Source: Deltaproteobacteria bacterium
Lineage (GTDB): Bacteria > Bdellovibrionota_C > UBA2361 > JAAYZI01
NCBI GenBank assembly: GCA_012514925.1
Contig: JAAYZI010000242.1
Coordinates: 1-16,800, forward strand
Direction of reading: 5' to 3'
DNA: 16,800 nucleotides
Of the stretch, positions 6,090-13,377 are shown one piece after another. The first letter of the stretch is position 1. The number at the start of each line of letters is the position of its first letter. The position numbers and the translations under genes were made by a program. Under the pieces are notes generated by a model, which searched no databases, was not told where the DNA came from, and worked only from the letters and a program-made list of their open reading frames with translations.

Positions 6090-6932
6090 CTAAACCTCCG
6101 CGCGGTGACTCTTTTTACCAGCTAGGTGACTCAAGCTGTTGATTAGTAACATCAGCGTGAATGATGCTAGCAGCATCACCAGCGCTAGAGCGGTGGCGCC
6201 TTTATAATCGAATTGATCGAGTTTGGTCATAATCAGGAGTGGTACAATTTCGGTAGAAAATGGCAGGTTACCGGCGATAAACACGATTGAGCCGTACTCG
6301 CCAAGGCCGCGCGCAAATGCTAGTGAAAAGCCGGTTAGGAGGCTTGGCCAGAGCCCCGGTAGGAGCACCCGAAAGAAGATCTGTCCGCGTCCCGCGCCCA
6401 TACAAGCCGCTGCCTCCTCTAGCTCCGGTTCCAACTCCTCCAAAACCGGTTGCATTGTGCGCACCACAAAGGGTAGTCCGATAAAAACAAGCGCTAAGCA
6501 AATGCCAAGCGGAGTGTAGGCAACTTTAACCCCAACTCTTTCAAGCCAGGACCCTAACCAGCCGTTGGAAGAGTAAACGGTGGTGAGGGAAATCCCAGCC
6601 ACTGCCGTCGGCAGCGCAAAGGGAAGGTCTATAAGCGCATCAGCCATGCGCTTGCAAGGAAAGCGGTACCGCACCAGTACCCAGGCCACTAAAAAACCAA
6701 AGAAGAGGTTTATGAAAGCCGCCGCCAGTGAAGCGCCGAAGCTTAGACGGTAGGCGGCTAGTACTCTAGGCGTGGTGGCAATCTGCCAAAATTCACCGAA
6801 GCTTAAAGTGCTTACTTTGAGAAAAATGGTAGCCAAGGGAATCAGCACCAGCAAGCTTAAATACAGAACCGTAAAGCCTAAGCTCAGGCCGAATCCAGGG
6901 AGCGCCCTTTTCGTTTGTATTCGAGTGACCAT
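6090..6932 (-). CDS. cysT: Sulfate ABC transporter permease CysT (CysU)
   Basis: Partner permease of CysW; 280 residues from ATG 6932. It has hydrophobic segments from about residue 16 onward and an EAA loop (LEEAAACMGAGRGQIFF, then LLPGLWPSL), followed by the GEYGSIVFIAGNLP region typical of sulfate permeases. A TTG three codons upstream (6941) is an alternative start; neither has a good ribosome site, so I prefer ATG. The gene lies between the binding-protein gene (stop at 6963) and cysW (one base away), the standard operon order. Confidence 0.9.
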   Translation of the reverse strand: MVTRIQTKRALPGFGLSLGFTVLYLSLLVLIPLATIFLKVSTLSFGEFWQIATTPRVLAAYRLSFGASLAAAFINLFFGFLVAWVLVRYRFPCKRMADALIDLPFALPTAVAGISLTTVYSSNGWLGSWLERVGVKVAYTPLGICLALVFIGLPFVVRTMQPVLEELEPELEEAAACMGAGRGQIFFRVLLPGLWPSLLTGFSLAFARGLGEYGSIVFIAGNLPFSTEIVPLLIMTKLDQFDYKGATALALVMLLASFTLMLLINSLSHLAGKKSHRAEV

Positions 6933-6962
6933 CAATACCAATGACCAAAACGAGCAGTTGCG

Positions 6963-7988
6963 CTATTTGGCAAGCGCCGCTTCAAAGATCTGGTCAAAAA
7001 CGCCTCCGTCGCTGAAATGTTCTTTCTGGGCGGCGCTCCACCCGCCGAATGTGCCGTCAATTGTAACCATCTTGATTGATGGGAAAAGGCCCTCATACTT
7101 CTTGGCGGCCTCGGCTGACCTGGGACGATAATAGTGCTTTCCGGCTAGTTCTTGGCCAGTCGGAGAGTATAAAAATTCAAGGTAAGCTTGCGCCGTTTTA
7201 GCGCTGCCATGCTTGGCGACGTTTTTATCTACGATTGCCACCGGTGGTTCGGCCAGGATGCTGAGTGAAGGCAGCACAATTTCCATCTTTCCAGGCCCCA
7301 ATTCTTTGATCGCTAAGAACGCTTCATTCTCCCACGCCAGAAGGACATCTCCGATTCCGCGTTGCACGAAAGTGGTGGTTGACCCGCGCGCGCCGGTATC
7401 TAAAATCGGCACATTTTTAAATAGCGCCTTCATAAACTCCCGTACTTTCTGTTTGTCGCCAAACTTTTGTTCGGCAAATGCCCAAGCCGCCAGGTAGTTC
7501 CAGCGCGCGCCCCCTGAAGTTTTTGGGTTTGGAGTGATCACAGCCGTTCCAGGTTTGATTAGATCGTCCCAGTCTTTAATGCCTTTCGGATTTCCCTTAC
7601 GCACCAGAAAAACAATAGTGGAGGTGTACGGGCAGCTGTTGTCAGGCAAGCGGGTTTGCCAGTTTGCAGGCAGTAGGTCTGAGAGATTGGCGATTTCATC
7701 TATGTCGTATGCTAAGGCTAGGGTTACAACGTCAGCTTCCAATCCATCAATTACCGAGCGAGCCTGCTTGCCCGACCCGCCGTGAGATTGTTCAATCGTT
7801 ACACTTTGACCTGTCTTAGCTTTCCACTCAGACGCAAAAGCCGCGTTTACGTCCTGATACAGTTCACGGGTGGGATCGTACGAGACGTTTAGTAGTTTGG
7901 TGCTGTCGCCTGCGAATGCTGATGTTGCAGATACTAAACAAGCAAATATTAAATAAAGGTGGGAGCGAAATACCTGTCTTGTTGCCAT
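6963..7988 (-). CDS. sbp: Periplasmic sulfate-binding protein
   Basis: Captures sulfate (or thiosulfate) in the periplasm and delivers it to CysTW. It has 341 residues, with a signal peptide of about 26 residues ending SAFA before Gly27. Family motifs are clear: SYDPTRELY (36-44), SHGGSGKQARSVIDGL (68-83), NPKTSGGARWNY (154-165), GARGSTTT (199-206). I use sbp; cysP would be equally defensible, since sulfate and thiosulfate preference cannot be told apart here. AAGGG lies 7 bases before ATG. It is the first gene of the operon. The 71-bp gap behind malic enzyme holds a weak CCTTTT/AAAAGG dyad (8028-8045) and no clear promoter, so read-through from the malic enzyme gene is possible. Confidence 0.95.
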   Translation of the reverse strand: MATRQVFRSHLYLIFACLVSATSAFAGDSTKLLNVSYDPTRELYQDVNAAFASEWKAKTGQSVTIEQSHGGSGKQARSVIDGLEADVVTLALAYDIDEIANLSDLLPANWQTRLPDNSCPYTSTIVFLVRKGNPKGIKDWDDLIKPGTAVITPNPKTSGGARWNYLAAWAFAEQKFGDKQKVREFMKALFKNVPILDTGARGSTTTFVQRGIGDVLLAWENEAFLAIKELGPGKMEIVLPSLSILAEPPVAIVDKNVAKHGSAKTAQAYLEFLYSPTGQELAGKHYYRPRSAEAAKKYEGLFPSIKMVTIDGTFGGWSAAQKEHFSDGGVFDQIFEAALAK

Positions 7989-8059
7989 AGCTTAACCCTT
8001 AAAAAAAATGACGGGTAAGAGTGTAGCCCTTTTTATAGTAAAAGGTACAGCCACAGCCG

Positions 8060-9508
8060 TCACTTTTCTTTTAAAGTTTCCTCAAGTACTTGTTTAAGTA
8101 GATCCTCGTGCGGTGCTTGAATTAATCCGTTCTCTTCGAGCGCATTCAGGCTGTTTTGCGCTGAGATAATACCGTTTTTTGCAAGTTGATAGGCTTGATC
8201 GTAGGTTAGAATTTTTTTTGCGACTCCATCCTTCTGGGCCTGAACGCAGACTGATGCGGCTATTTCCGGAAAAACGTCGTAATCTTCCATGTTCGGTACA
8301 ATATAATCAGGGTGAAGGCCTCGTCTTGCGGCAAACGCAGCGATAGTGTGTGCGGCGCAGATCGCCATTTCATCGGTGATGCGCGCTGCCCGGGCCATCA
8401 GTGTGCCTTTTAAAATTCCGGGGAAGCCAAGAGAGTTGTTGATCTGATTTGGGAAGTCACTTCTACCTGTGGCCACCACCGCAGCCCCAGCCTCTTTGGC
8501 GGCATAAGGATAAATTTCAGGCACGGGATTGGCGCAGGCGAAGACGATTGCGCTTGGACGCATGCTTGCGATCCAGCAAGGTTTGATCGTGTCTGGGCCT
8601 GGTTTGGAGAGCGCAATCAGCACGTCAGCTTTAGGCAATGCATCTTCGATGGCGGTGATCTTGTCTGGATTGGTCAACTGACACAGCTCCCATTGGCGGT
8701 AAAACTTCGGATTAGAGGAGATGTCGCTCCTGTCGCGGTGCAATCCCCCACCGCTGTTAAAGATGGTGATGTTGCAGCCGGGCATGCCGCTTTTTAGAAG
8801 CAGTTTTGCTACGGTAGAATTGGCTGCTCCTGATCCAAGGAGCACTACTTTGACGGCGCAAAGCTCTTTCCCCGTGACCTTGAGGGCGTTTAAAAGCCCT
8901 GCCAGGGTTACGCAAGCGGTTCCCTGGGCATCGTCATGCCAAACTGGAATGCGGCATGTCTGCTGTAGCTCGTCCAAAACGCGGTAGCAGTTTGGTTGGG
9001 AGATGTCCTCTAGGTTTACTGCGCCAAAAGAGGGTTCGATCATGCGCACAAATTGAATTAACTTTTCGGGGCAGGGTGCTCCGGTGGGATCACGATTATC
9101 GATGCAAAGCGACACTGCATCCACACCACCGAGGTACTTCATCAAAAGAGCTTTACCCTCCATAACGCCCAGTCCCCCGCTGGAGGTGCAGTCTCCGTCT
9201 CCCAGCACCCGGCTGGAGTCACTTACGATTGCGACTAGGTTGCCCCTATTAGAGAGATCAAAAGAAGTTTCATGGTCGTCTCGAATAGTGGTTGAAACTC
9301 TGGAAACTCCCGGCGTATACCAGATATTAAACCAGCTACTGCTCCAGATGCCGACTTTAGGAAGGGTTTGCATTTTGCCGCCGTAATAACGGTGCATCTC
9401 GATAGAGAGATTTTTTAGGAAACGGGTTTGCAGGTCTGCGCGCTGCCGATCATTTAAGTGTGGGGGGAGCAGCTCTGATAAGTTGGATAAGTCTAATTTC
9501 AATTTCAT
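8060..9508 (-). CDS. Malic enzyme (malate to pyruvate and CO2)
   Basis: Oxidative decarboxylation of malate, yielding NAD(P)H. The 482 residues match the short-to-medium bacterial form without a phosphotransacetylase tail. Catalytic Tyr64 lies in WYTPGV and catalytic Lys119 in VMEGKALL. Metal ligands Glu167 and Asp168 (NLEDI) and Asp193 (HDDAQGTA) are present. The Rossmann nucleotide loop is GSGAAN (225-230), and CANPVPEIYP and GRSDFPNQINN follow. The segment before the Lys (VLGDGDCTSSGGLG) differs from the common GLGDIGP-type version. NAD versus NADP use cannot be decided from this. No strong Shine-Dalgarno precedes ATG 9508. The gene diverges from the zinc-ribbon gene and is followed after 71 bp by sbp. 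Confidence 0.9.
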   Translation of the reverse strand: MKLKLDLSNLSELLPPHLNDRQRADLQTRFLKNLSIEMHRYYGGKMQTLPKVGIWSSSWFNIWYTPGVSRVSTTIRDDHETSFDLSNRGNLVAIVSDSSRVLGDGDCTSSGGLGVMEGKALLMKYLGGVDAVSLCIDNRDPTGAPCPEKLIQFVRMIEPSFGAVNLEDISQPNCYRVLDELQQTCRIPVWHDDAQGTACVTLAGLLNALKVTGKELCAVKVVLLGSGAANSTVAKLLLKSGMPGCNITIFNSGGGLHRDRSDISSNPKFYRQWELCQLTNPDKITAIEDALPKADVLIALSKPGPDTIKPCWIASMRPSAIVFACANPVPEIYPYAAKEAGAAVVATGRSDFPNQINNSLGFPGILKGTLMARAARITDEMAICAAHTIAAFAARRGLHPDYIVPNMEDYDVFPEIAASVCVQAQKDGVAKKILTYDQAYQLAKNGIISAQNSLNALEENGLIQAPHEDLLKQVLEETLKEK

Positions 9509-9763
9509 ACTGGGACCGCTAAAAGTGGTGGGTCCTAATTTGTATAATGTAACCTATCACAGGTACCCTCTAAGGGGACCCTTCTTACTTAGGGGTGAAA
9601 ACACTATCCACTTTAATCGGCCCTCTAATAAGACGCCGTTTTGCGCCTAATGGGCGGGCGTAAGATGTGCTAGTTCAATAAGTTGGCTGATAGCTGCCTG
9701 GTCTTTATTAAGGCCGTACAACTTCATCAATCCTTCCCGGATCGTATTGTAATCTTAATAATT
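9509..9763. promoter_or_regulatory. Divergent intergenic region between malic enzyme and the zinc-ribbon gene
   Basis: A perfect TATAAT lies on the plus strand at 9543-9548 but without a good -35 box. If used, it gives a leader of about 200 nt for the zinc-ribbon gene. Inside that leader two stem-loops compete for the same bases: GGTACCC/GGGGACC (9562-9580, one mismatch) and CCC-CTAAG/CTTAGGGG (9566-9595, one bulge). GGACC/GGTCC near 9514-9534 is a further small dyad. Function is unproven. Confidence 0.3.
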
Positions 9764-10378
9764 ATGGGAAGAGTTATTTGTCCCATTTGTGGACGTACAG
9801 GAAAAAAGCGGCAGGTTTTTTCAAAACGGCGCTATTTTTGGGAGGCGGGTCGGTCTTCTAGCCGGACTTATTCTTCCCGCAATAAGTATTACTGCTTTAG
9901 CTGCGGTATCACGTTCTCTGTATCGAGAATGAGGCAGTTTCTTAACGACATTATGGGGGATAGCTCGGCTAATTCTGAGGAGTTGCCTACCCCTGCAAAA
10001 CCCTCCAGCACTCTTGTGATCGAGAGAGAGGATTACAATATCCGTCCGGCTGTACTGCGGCCTAGGTTGCGCAGTTCGCCTACTTTGTCGCCAAGTGATT
10101 CGATGCCTGCGAATGAAAGAGGCCAAGCGGGCGCCGCGTCTCAGAGTCTGTTTAGAATTGATGTAGAGCGCACTGAGACGAAGTTTAAATTTCAGCTCTC
10201 AATCGGGGAACGGCAGATACCAGTAGATCTGACAGTTTTTCAGAGCTCTCTTAAACAAACTATGCAGGAGTTGAAATCACTTTTCGTCAGCCTGCCCCGG
10301 CGGCGTTTGCCCAAGAAAGAGGGACTGGTACCCAAGCTCTCAAAAGAGGCAGGCTGCTGCGATTGGAGGAAAACCTAG
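9764..10378 (+). CDS. Orphan Cys4 zinc-ribbon protein
   Basis: I do not recognise a family. From ATG 9764 it has 204 residues. The N-terminus holds two Cys pairs, CPIC (6-9) and CFSC (44-47), separated by a basic, aromatic, Ser-rich 34-residue loop; this is the spacing of a zinc ribbon or treble-clef knuckle, often used for nucleic acid or protein binding. Residues about 60-135 are polar and Pro/Ser-rich, probably disordered. Residues about 140-185 look structured (FRIDVERTETKFKFQL, then a helix around QTMQELKSLF), and the C-terminus is basic. The frame stays open upstream to a TTG at 9683, but Cys6 falls right after ATG 9764, where such ribbons usually start. Neither start has a good ribosome site. 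It converges on eno with 14 bp between the stops. Confidence 0.6.
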   Translation: MGRVICPICGRTGKKRQVFSKRRYFWEAGRSSSRTYSSRNKYYCFSCGITFSVSRMRQFLNDIMGDSSANSEELPTPAKPSSTLVIEREDYNIRPAVLRPRLRSSPTLSPSDSMPANERGQAGAASQSLFRIDVERTETKFKFQLSIGERQIPVDLTVFQSSLKQTMQELKSLFVSLPRRRLPKKEGLVPKLSKEAGCCDWRKT

Positions 10379-10390
10379 CTCGGCTCTTGG

Positions 10391-10411
10391 GGCTATCTTC
10401 CGAAAGTAGCC
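10391..10411. terminator. Hairpin at the eno / zinc-ribbon convergence
   Basis: GGCTA-T-CTT-CCGA-AAG-TAGCC forms an 8-bp stem with one bulged T. It overlaps the last codons of eno and lies just after the zinc-ribbon stop. Neither strand has a T-run after it, so it is a weak candidate for a bidirectional terminator. Confidence 0.25.
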
Positions 10412-11655
10412 GTTCTACCAAGCTCCGCTTCGATCTCAAGTAAACGGTTATACTTGCAGATACGTTCGCTTCGGCAAGCTGAACCAGTCTTGATCTGTCC
10501 CCCACCCATGGCTACAGAAAAATCCGCCATAAAGTCGTCTTCTGTTTCTCCAGAACGATGGGAGATTACATAACTCCACCCGGCTTTCCGGCACATATTG
10601 ATGGTTTCAATTGTTTCAGTGACGGTGCCGATCTGGTTTAACTTAATCAAGACAGAATTAGCCGCCTTTTCTTCAATACCGCGCGCCACAAACTTGGCGT
10701 TAGTAACGAACAAATCATCGCCTACAATCTGCACTTTGCTTCCCATCTCGGCCGTCATCTGTTTGAAGCCAGTCCAGTCATTTTCATCCAGACCGTCCTC
10801 AATCGAGACAATCGGAAATTTCTCAGTCCAACTCTTCCACATCGCCACCATCTCTTCGGTGTTCTTTTGCCCCTGTCCGGATTTAGAAAGATTGTACGAC
10901 CCAGCCTCGAAAAATGAGCTAGCAGCAGGATCCAGGGCGATACACACATCCCGTCCGGGGGAAAGCCCGGCTGCTTCGATGGCTGCGATGATTACTTCTA
11001 CGGCCTCTTCGTTACTCTTTAGGTTGGGGGCGAATCCACCCTCGTCCCCGACTGCAGTAGCGTAACCTTTCTTATGGAGGATGTTCCTTAGGGCGTGAAA
11101 GGTCTCCGCGCCGTATCGCAAGGCTTCGCTAAAACTTGGTGCACCTACCGGGAAGGCCATGAACTCCTGAAAATCAACGCTATTATCGGCGTGCTTGCCG
11201 CCATTAATTATGTTCATCATCGGCACCGGCAAGCGCAGCGCTCCGGGACCCCCTAGGTAGGCGTAGAGAGGCAGCCCGGTGGTGTACGCTGCTGCGCGCG
11301 CCACCGCCATGGAAACGCCTAAAATGGCGTTAGCACCAAGGTTGCCCTTGTTGGGAGTGCCATCCAGGCTAATCATAAGGCGGTCTATATCGGCTTGTCC
11401 GGTTGGATCCATGTCGATCAACTCCGGCGCAATCACATCGTTTACGTTGGCGACCGCTTTCAGCACTCCTTTGCCGAGATAGCGTTGCTTATCACCATCT
11501 CGCAGCTCAACGGCTTCATTCTCGCCGGTAGATGCGCCGGAGGGCACTGAAGCGCTGACGGTAACGCCGTTATTTAGGGTCACAAAAGCTCGCACGGTCG
11601 GGTTGCCGCGTGAATCTAGGATCTCCATGGCTCGTACTGAGGTGATTCTGGACAT
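10393..11655 (-). CDS. eno: Enolase
   Basis: Interconverts 2-phosphoglycerate and phosphoenolpyruvate in the cytosol. Its 420 residues are a little short of the usual 425-435. The N-terminal SGASTGENEAVELRDGD (39-55) includes the mobile catalytic loop. Mg ligands are Asp242 (ALDPAAS), Glu286 (SIEDG) and Asp313 (VGDDLF). The catalytic Lys338 lies in KLNQIGT, and SHRSGETED (365-373) and GQIKTG with Lys389 complete the active site. GGAG six bases before ATG supports the start. It lies 36 bp after gltA on the same strand, so the two very likely form an operon. Confidence 0.97.
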   Translation of the reverse strand: MSRITSVRAMEILDSRGNPTVRAFVTLNNGVTVSASVPSGASTGENEAVELRDGDKQRYLGKGVLKAVANVNDVIAPELIDMDPTGQADIDRLMISLDGTPNKGNLGANAILGVSMAVARAAAYTTGLPLYAYLGGPGALRLPVPMMNIINGGKHADNSVDFQEFMAFPVGAPSFSEALRYGAETFHALRNILHKKGYATAVGDEGGFAPNLKSNEEAVEVIIAAIEAAGLSPGRDVCIALDPAASSFFEAGSYNLSKSGQGQKNTEEMVAMWKSWTEKFPIVSIEDGLDENDWTGFKQMTAEMGSKVQIVGDDLFVTNAKFVARGIEEKAANSVLIKLNQIGTVTETIETINMCRKAGWSYVISHRSGETEDDFMADFSVAMGGGQIKTGSACRSERICKYNRLLEIEAELGRTATFGR

Positions 11656-11691
11656 GTCTTGCTCCGTAAAATAGTAGCGAAAGTTAACGGA

Positions 11692-12981
11692 CTATATTTT
11701 TTCTGCGCAGTTTTGTCCAGAGGTCGGAGTTGGCCCTGTGTAGATCTGTCGCGGCCGTGCAATTCGCAAGGTAGGATCCTCGCGCTGTTCATGCCAATGC
11801 GCAATCCAGCCCGGCAACCGTCCAATCACGAACATAACCGTAAACATATCTGTTGGAATGCCGATTGCGCGGAAAATAATACCGCTGTAAAAATCAACGT
11901 TTGGGTAGAGCTTACGTTCGGTAAAGTAAGGGTCCTCCAGGGCGGCTTCCTCCAATTGAAGCGCTATGTCCAGGAGAGGATCGGAAATCTGGAGTTTCTG
12001 GAGCACTCGGTGGCAGGAAGCTTTTAGAATTCTGGCGCGTGGGTCGTAGTTTTTGTAAATGCGGTGCCCGAAGCCCATAAGTTTGCATCCGCTATCTTTT
12101 TGCTTGGCCTTTTCGATATACTGTTTTACCGTCAGTTCACCGTCGTGGATCTGCTGTAACATCTCCATCACCGCCACATTCGCTCCCCCGTGCAGTCGGC
12201 CCCATAGAGCGCATACACCTGCGGCACACGAAGCAAAGAGGTTGGCCTGGCTTGAGCCCACGATGCGCACGGTGGAGGTGCTGCAATTTTGTTCATGGTC
12301 CGCGTGCAAGATAAACAGAAGATTTAGCGCATCTTCGATCTCAGGGTCGGCCACGTACTGGTCGTAAGGCATGGAAAAAAGCATGTGGAGAAAATTAGCG
12401 CAGTAACGCAGCTTCGGGTCGGGATAGATGTAGGGGAGACCTTTGGAGCGGCGGTAAGCGTAGGCTGCGATTGTGCGAATCTTGCTAATCAATTCTGCTG
12501 AGATCTCCTCAAATTCGACGTCCCATTCTGAGTTAAATAGCTCGGGGTAAAAACATGAGAGCGCGTTAATCATCGCGGATGTCACGGCCATTGGATGAGC
12601 GGTGGCCGGGAAACCTTCAAAATGATGGCGCATCCGCTCGGGAAGATGGGCGTTTTTGGTCAGGCGCTTTCGAAAACGTTCACGTTCGTCTTTTTCGGGC
12701 TTATGTCCGAAAATCAAAAGCCAGGCTACCTCTACAAAATCCGGTCGCTTTACCAACTCTTCGATTGGAATGCCGCGGTAGCGTAAAATACCAGACTCTC
12801 CGTCAATATACGTGATAGCGCTTTTACATACGGCAAAGTTGCTGTAGCTTGGATCGTAAGCTACTAAGCCGCTGTCGCTTCTTAATTCGGAAATATCGAT
12901 AGCGCGTTCACCCTCCGAGCCTTCTATGATCGGGTAAATCCACTCTTTCTCGCCGTATTTGATTGAAGCAAAGTCTGTCAT
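11692..12981 (-). CDS. gltA: Citrate synthase, type II
   Basis: Condenses oxaloacetate and acetyl-CoA to citrate. From ATG 12981 it has 429 residues and starts MTDFASIKYG, typical of the long proteobacterial-type (hexameric) enzyme with an N-terminal beta domain. His229 (HADHEQN), His264 (LHGGAN), His306 (GFGHRIY) and Asp363 (NVDFYSG) line up almost number for number with the E. coli active site. The frame extends to a GTG at 13011, but that would add ten residues unlike the family and would place the start inside repeat block 1. The ribosome site before the ATG is weak (GAG at about -12). It is first in the gltA-eno operon and divergent from glgP. Confidence 0.96.
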   Translation of the reverse strand: MTDFASIKYGEKEWIYPIIEGSEGERAIDISELRSDSGLVAYDPSYSNFAVCKSAITYIDGESGILRYRGIPIEELVKRPDFVEVAWLLIFGHKPEKDERERFRKRLTKNAHLPERMRHHFEGFPATAHPMAVTSAMINALSCFYPELFNSEWDVEFEEISAELISKIRTIAAYAYRRSKGLPYIYPDPKLRYCANFLHMLFSMPYDQYVADPEIEDALNLLFILHADHEQNCSTSTVRIVGSSQANLFASCAAGVCALWGRLHGGANVAVMEMLQQIHDGELTVKQYIEKAKQKDSGCKLMGFGHRIYKNYDPRARILKASCHRVLQKLQISDPLLDIALQLEEAALEDPYFTERKLYPNVDFYSGIIFRAIGIPTDMFTVMFVIGRLPGWIAHWHEQREDPTLRIARPRQIYTGPTPTSGQNCAEKI

Positions 12982-12999
12982 GGCGGTTGTTCTCGTCCT

Positions 13000-13026
13000 G
13001 TAACCGTTCACGCGTGGAATTGATTA
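13000..13026 (+). repeat. Intergenic repeat block 1, copy B
   Basis: Matches 3201-3227 (minus strand) at 24 of 27 positions. On the minus strand it carries GTGAACGGTTAC (13012 to 13001), 20-31 bp upstream of the gltA ATG, which would put it in the gltA leader. It also contains the palindrome CACGCGTG (13009-13016). Confidence 0.75.
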
Positions 13027-13052
13027 CACAGCTCCGTTTCCAGCCTGGGCGG

Positions 13053-13107
13053 TCATAATAATCGCACTAGTAACGCGTTGTAATCACCTAATTTAATATC
13101 CATGTGA
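13053..13107 (+). repeat. Intergenic repeat block 2, copy B
   Basis: 55 bp matching 2982-3036 (minus strand) at 50 of 55 positions without gaps. It starts 26 bp after block 1 here, against 164 bp in copy A, so the spacing is not conserved while order and orientation are. It includes the 8-bp palindrome AACGCGTT (13072-13079). Confidence 0.85.
13055..13083 (-). promoter_or_regulatory. gltA: Possible gltA promoter inside repeat block 2
   Basis: On the minus strand TTACAA (13078-13083) and TATTAT (13055-13060) are 17 bp apart. The -10 box is good and the -35 box poor. The predicted leader of about 67 nt would contain the block 1 dyad. The equivalent positions in copy A (TAACAA, 17 bp, TATTAT on the plus strand at 3006-3034) would fire rightward, antisense to cysA. 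Confidence 0.3.
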
Positions 13108-13206
13108 GGGAGTACCTCGTCCTTCCTAACTTGATTGGATGTTTGAGTTTACGAAAAGTTAGGAAAAGAGGAAAAGAGGGCGTAAATAAAACAGTGGCTC
13201 GCTACG

Positions 13207-13263
13207 AAAGGGTTGCCGAGAGTTAACCCTTTAAGTTAGTTAATAAGACTGCTCTCTTATTAA
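13207..13263 (+). promoter_or_regulatory. Two tandem hairpins in the glgP leader
   Basis: AAAGGGTT (13207-13214) pairs perfectly with AACCCTTT (13225-13232) around a 10-nt loop. TTAATAAG (13240-13247) pairs perfectly with CTTATTAA (13256-13263) around an 8-nt loop. No T-run follows either stem on the plus strand, so these are not standard terminators. Both are palindromic DNA sites as well, so protein operators are equally possible. Confidence 0.4.
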
Positions 13264-13335
13264 TACTCCTAGTTCAAGCCCGGTCTGCTAATTTTGTTGG
13301 CTGCCGGTGCTTCCGTTTCTTGAGAGAGCATTCTT

Positions 13336-13353
13336 ATGAAGGCAGGTTGTTAA
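13336..13353 (+). CDS. Possible five-codon leader ORF upstream of glgP
   Basis: ATG-AAG-GCA-GGT-TGT-TAA (Met-Lys-Ala-Gly-Cys) starts 42 bp before the glgP ATG and is preceded by GAGAGAG at a workable distance. Its first bases CTTATGAAGGC are repeated exactly at the glgP start (13375-13385). It may be a leader peptide or simply a local duplication of the start region. Confidence 0.2.
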   Translation: MKAGC

Positions 13354-13377
13354 ACGGTTTACGAATTTGAGTTGCTT

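Larger units (their letters stand above)
12982..13377. other. 396-bp divergent control region between gltA and glgP
   Basis: No gene other than a five-codon mini-ORF. In plus-strand order it holds repeat block 1 (13000-13026), repeat block 2 (13053-13107), a purine tract near 13162-13180, two tandem hairpins (13207-13232 and 13240-13263), and the glgP translation start region with a duplicated CTTATGAAGGC. The arrangement suggests that most of the glgP side is a structured leader. Confidence 0.6.

Noticed and set aside
9683..9763. TTG start for the zinc-ribbon protein, adding 27 residues
   Set aside because: No ribosome site, and zinc ribbons of this kind normally begin within a few residues of the first Cys pair. 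Kept only as an alternative.
12982..13011. GTG start for gltA ten codons upstream
   Set aside because: The added residues do not resemble citrate synthase N-termini and the GTG falls within repeat block 1; ATG 12981 fits the family.
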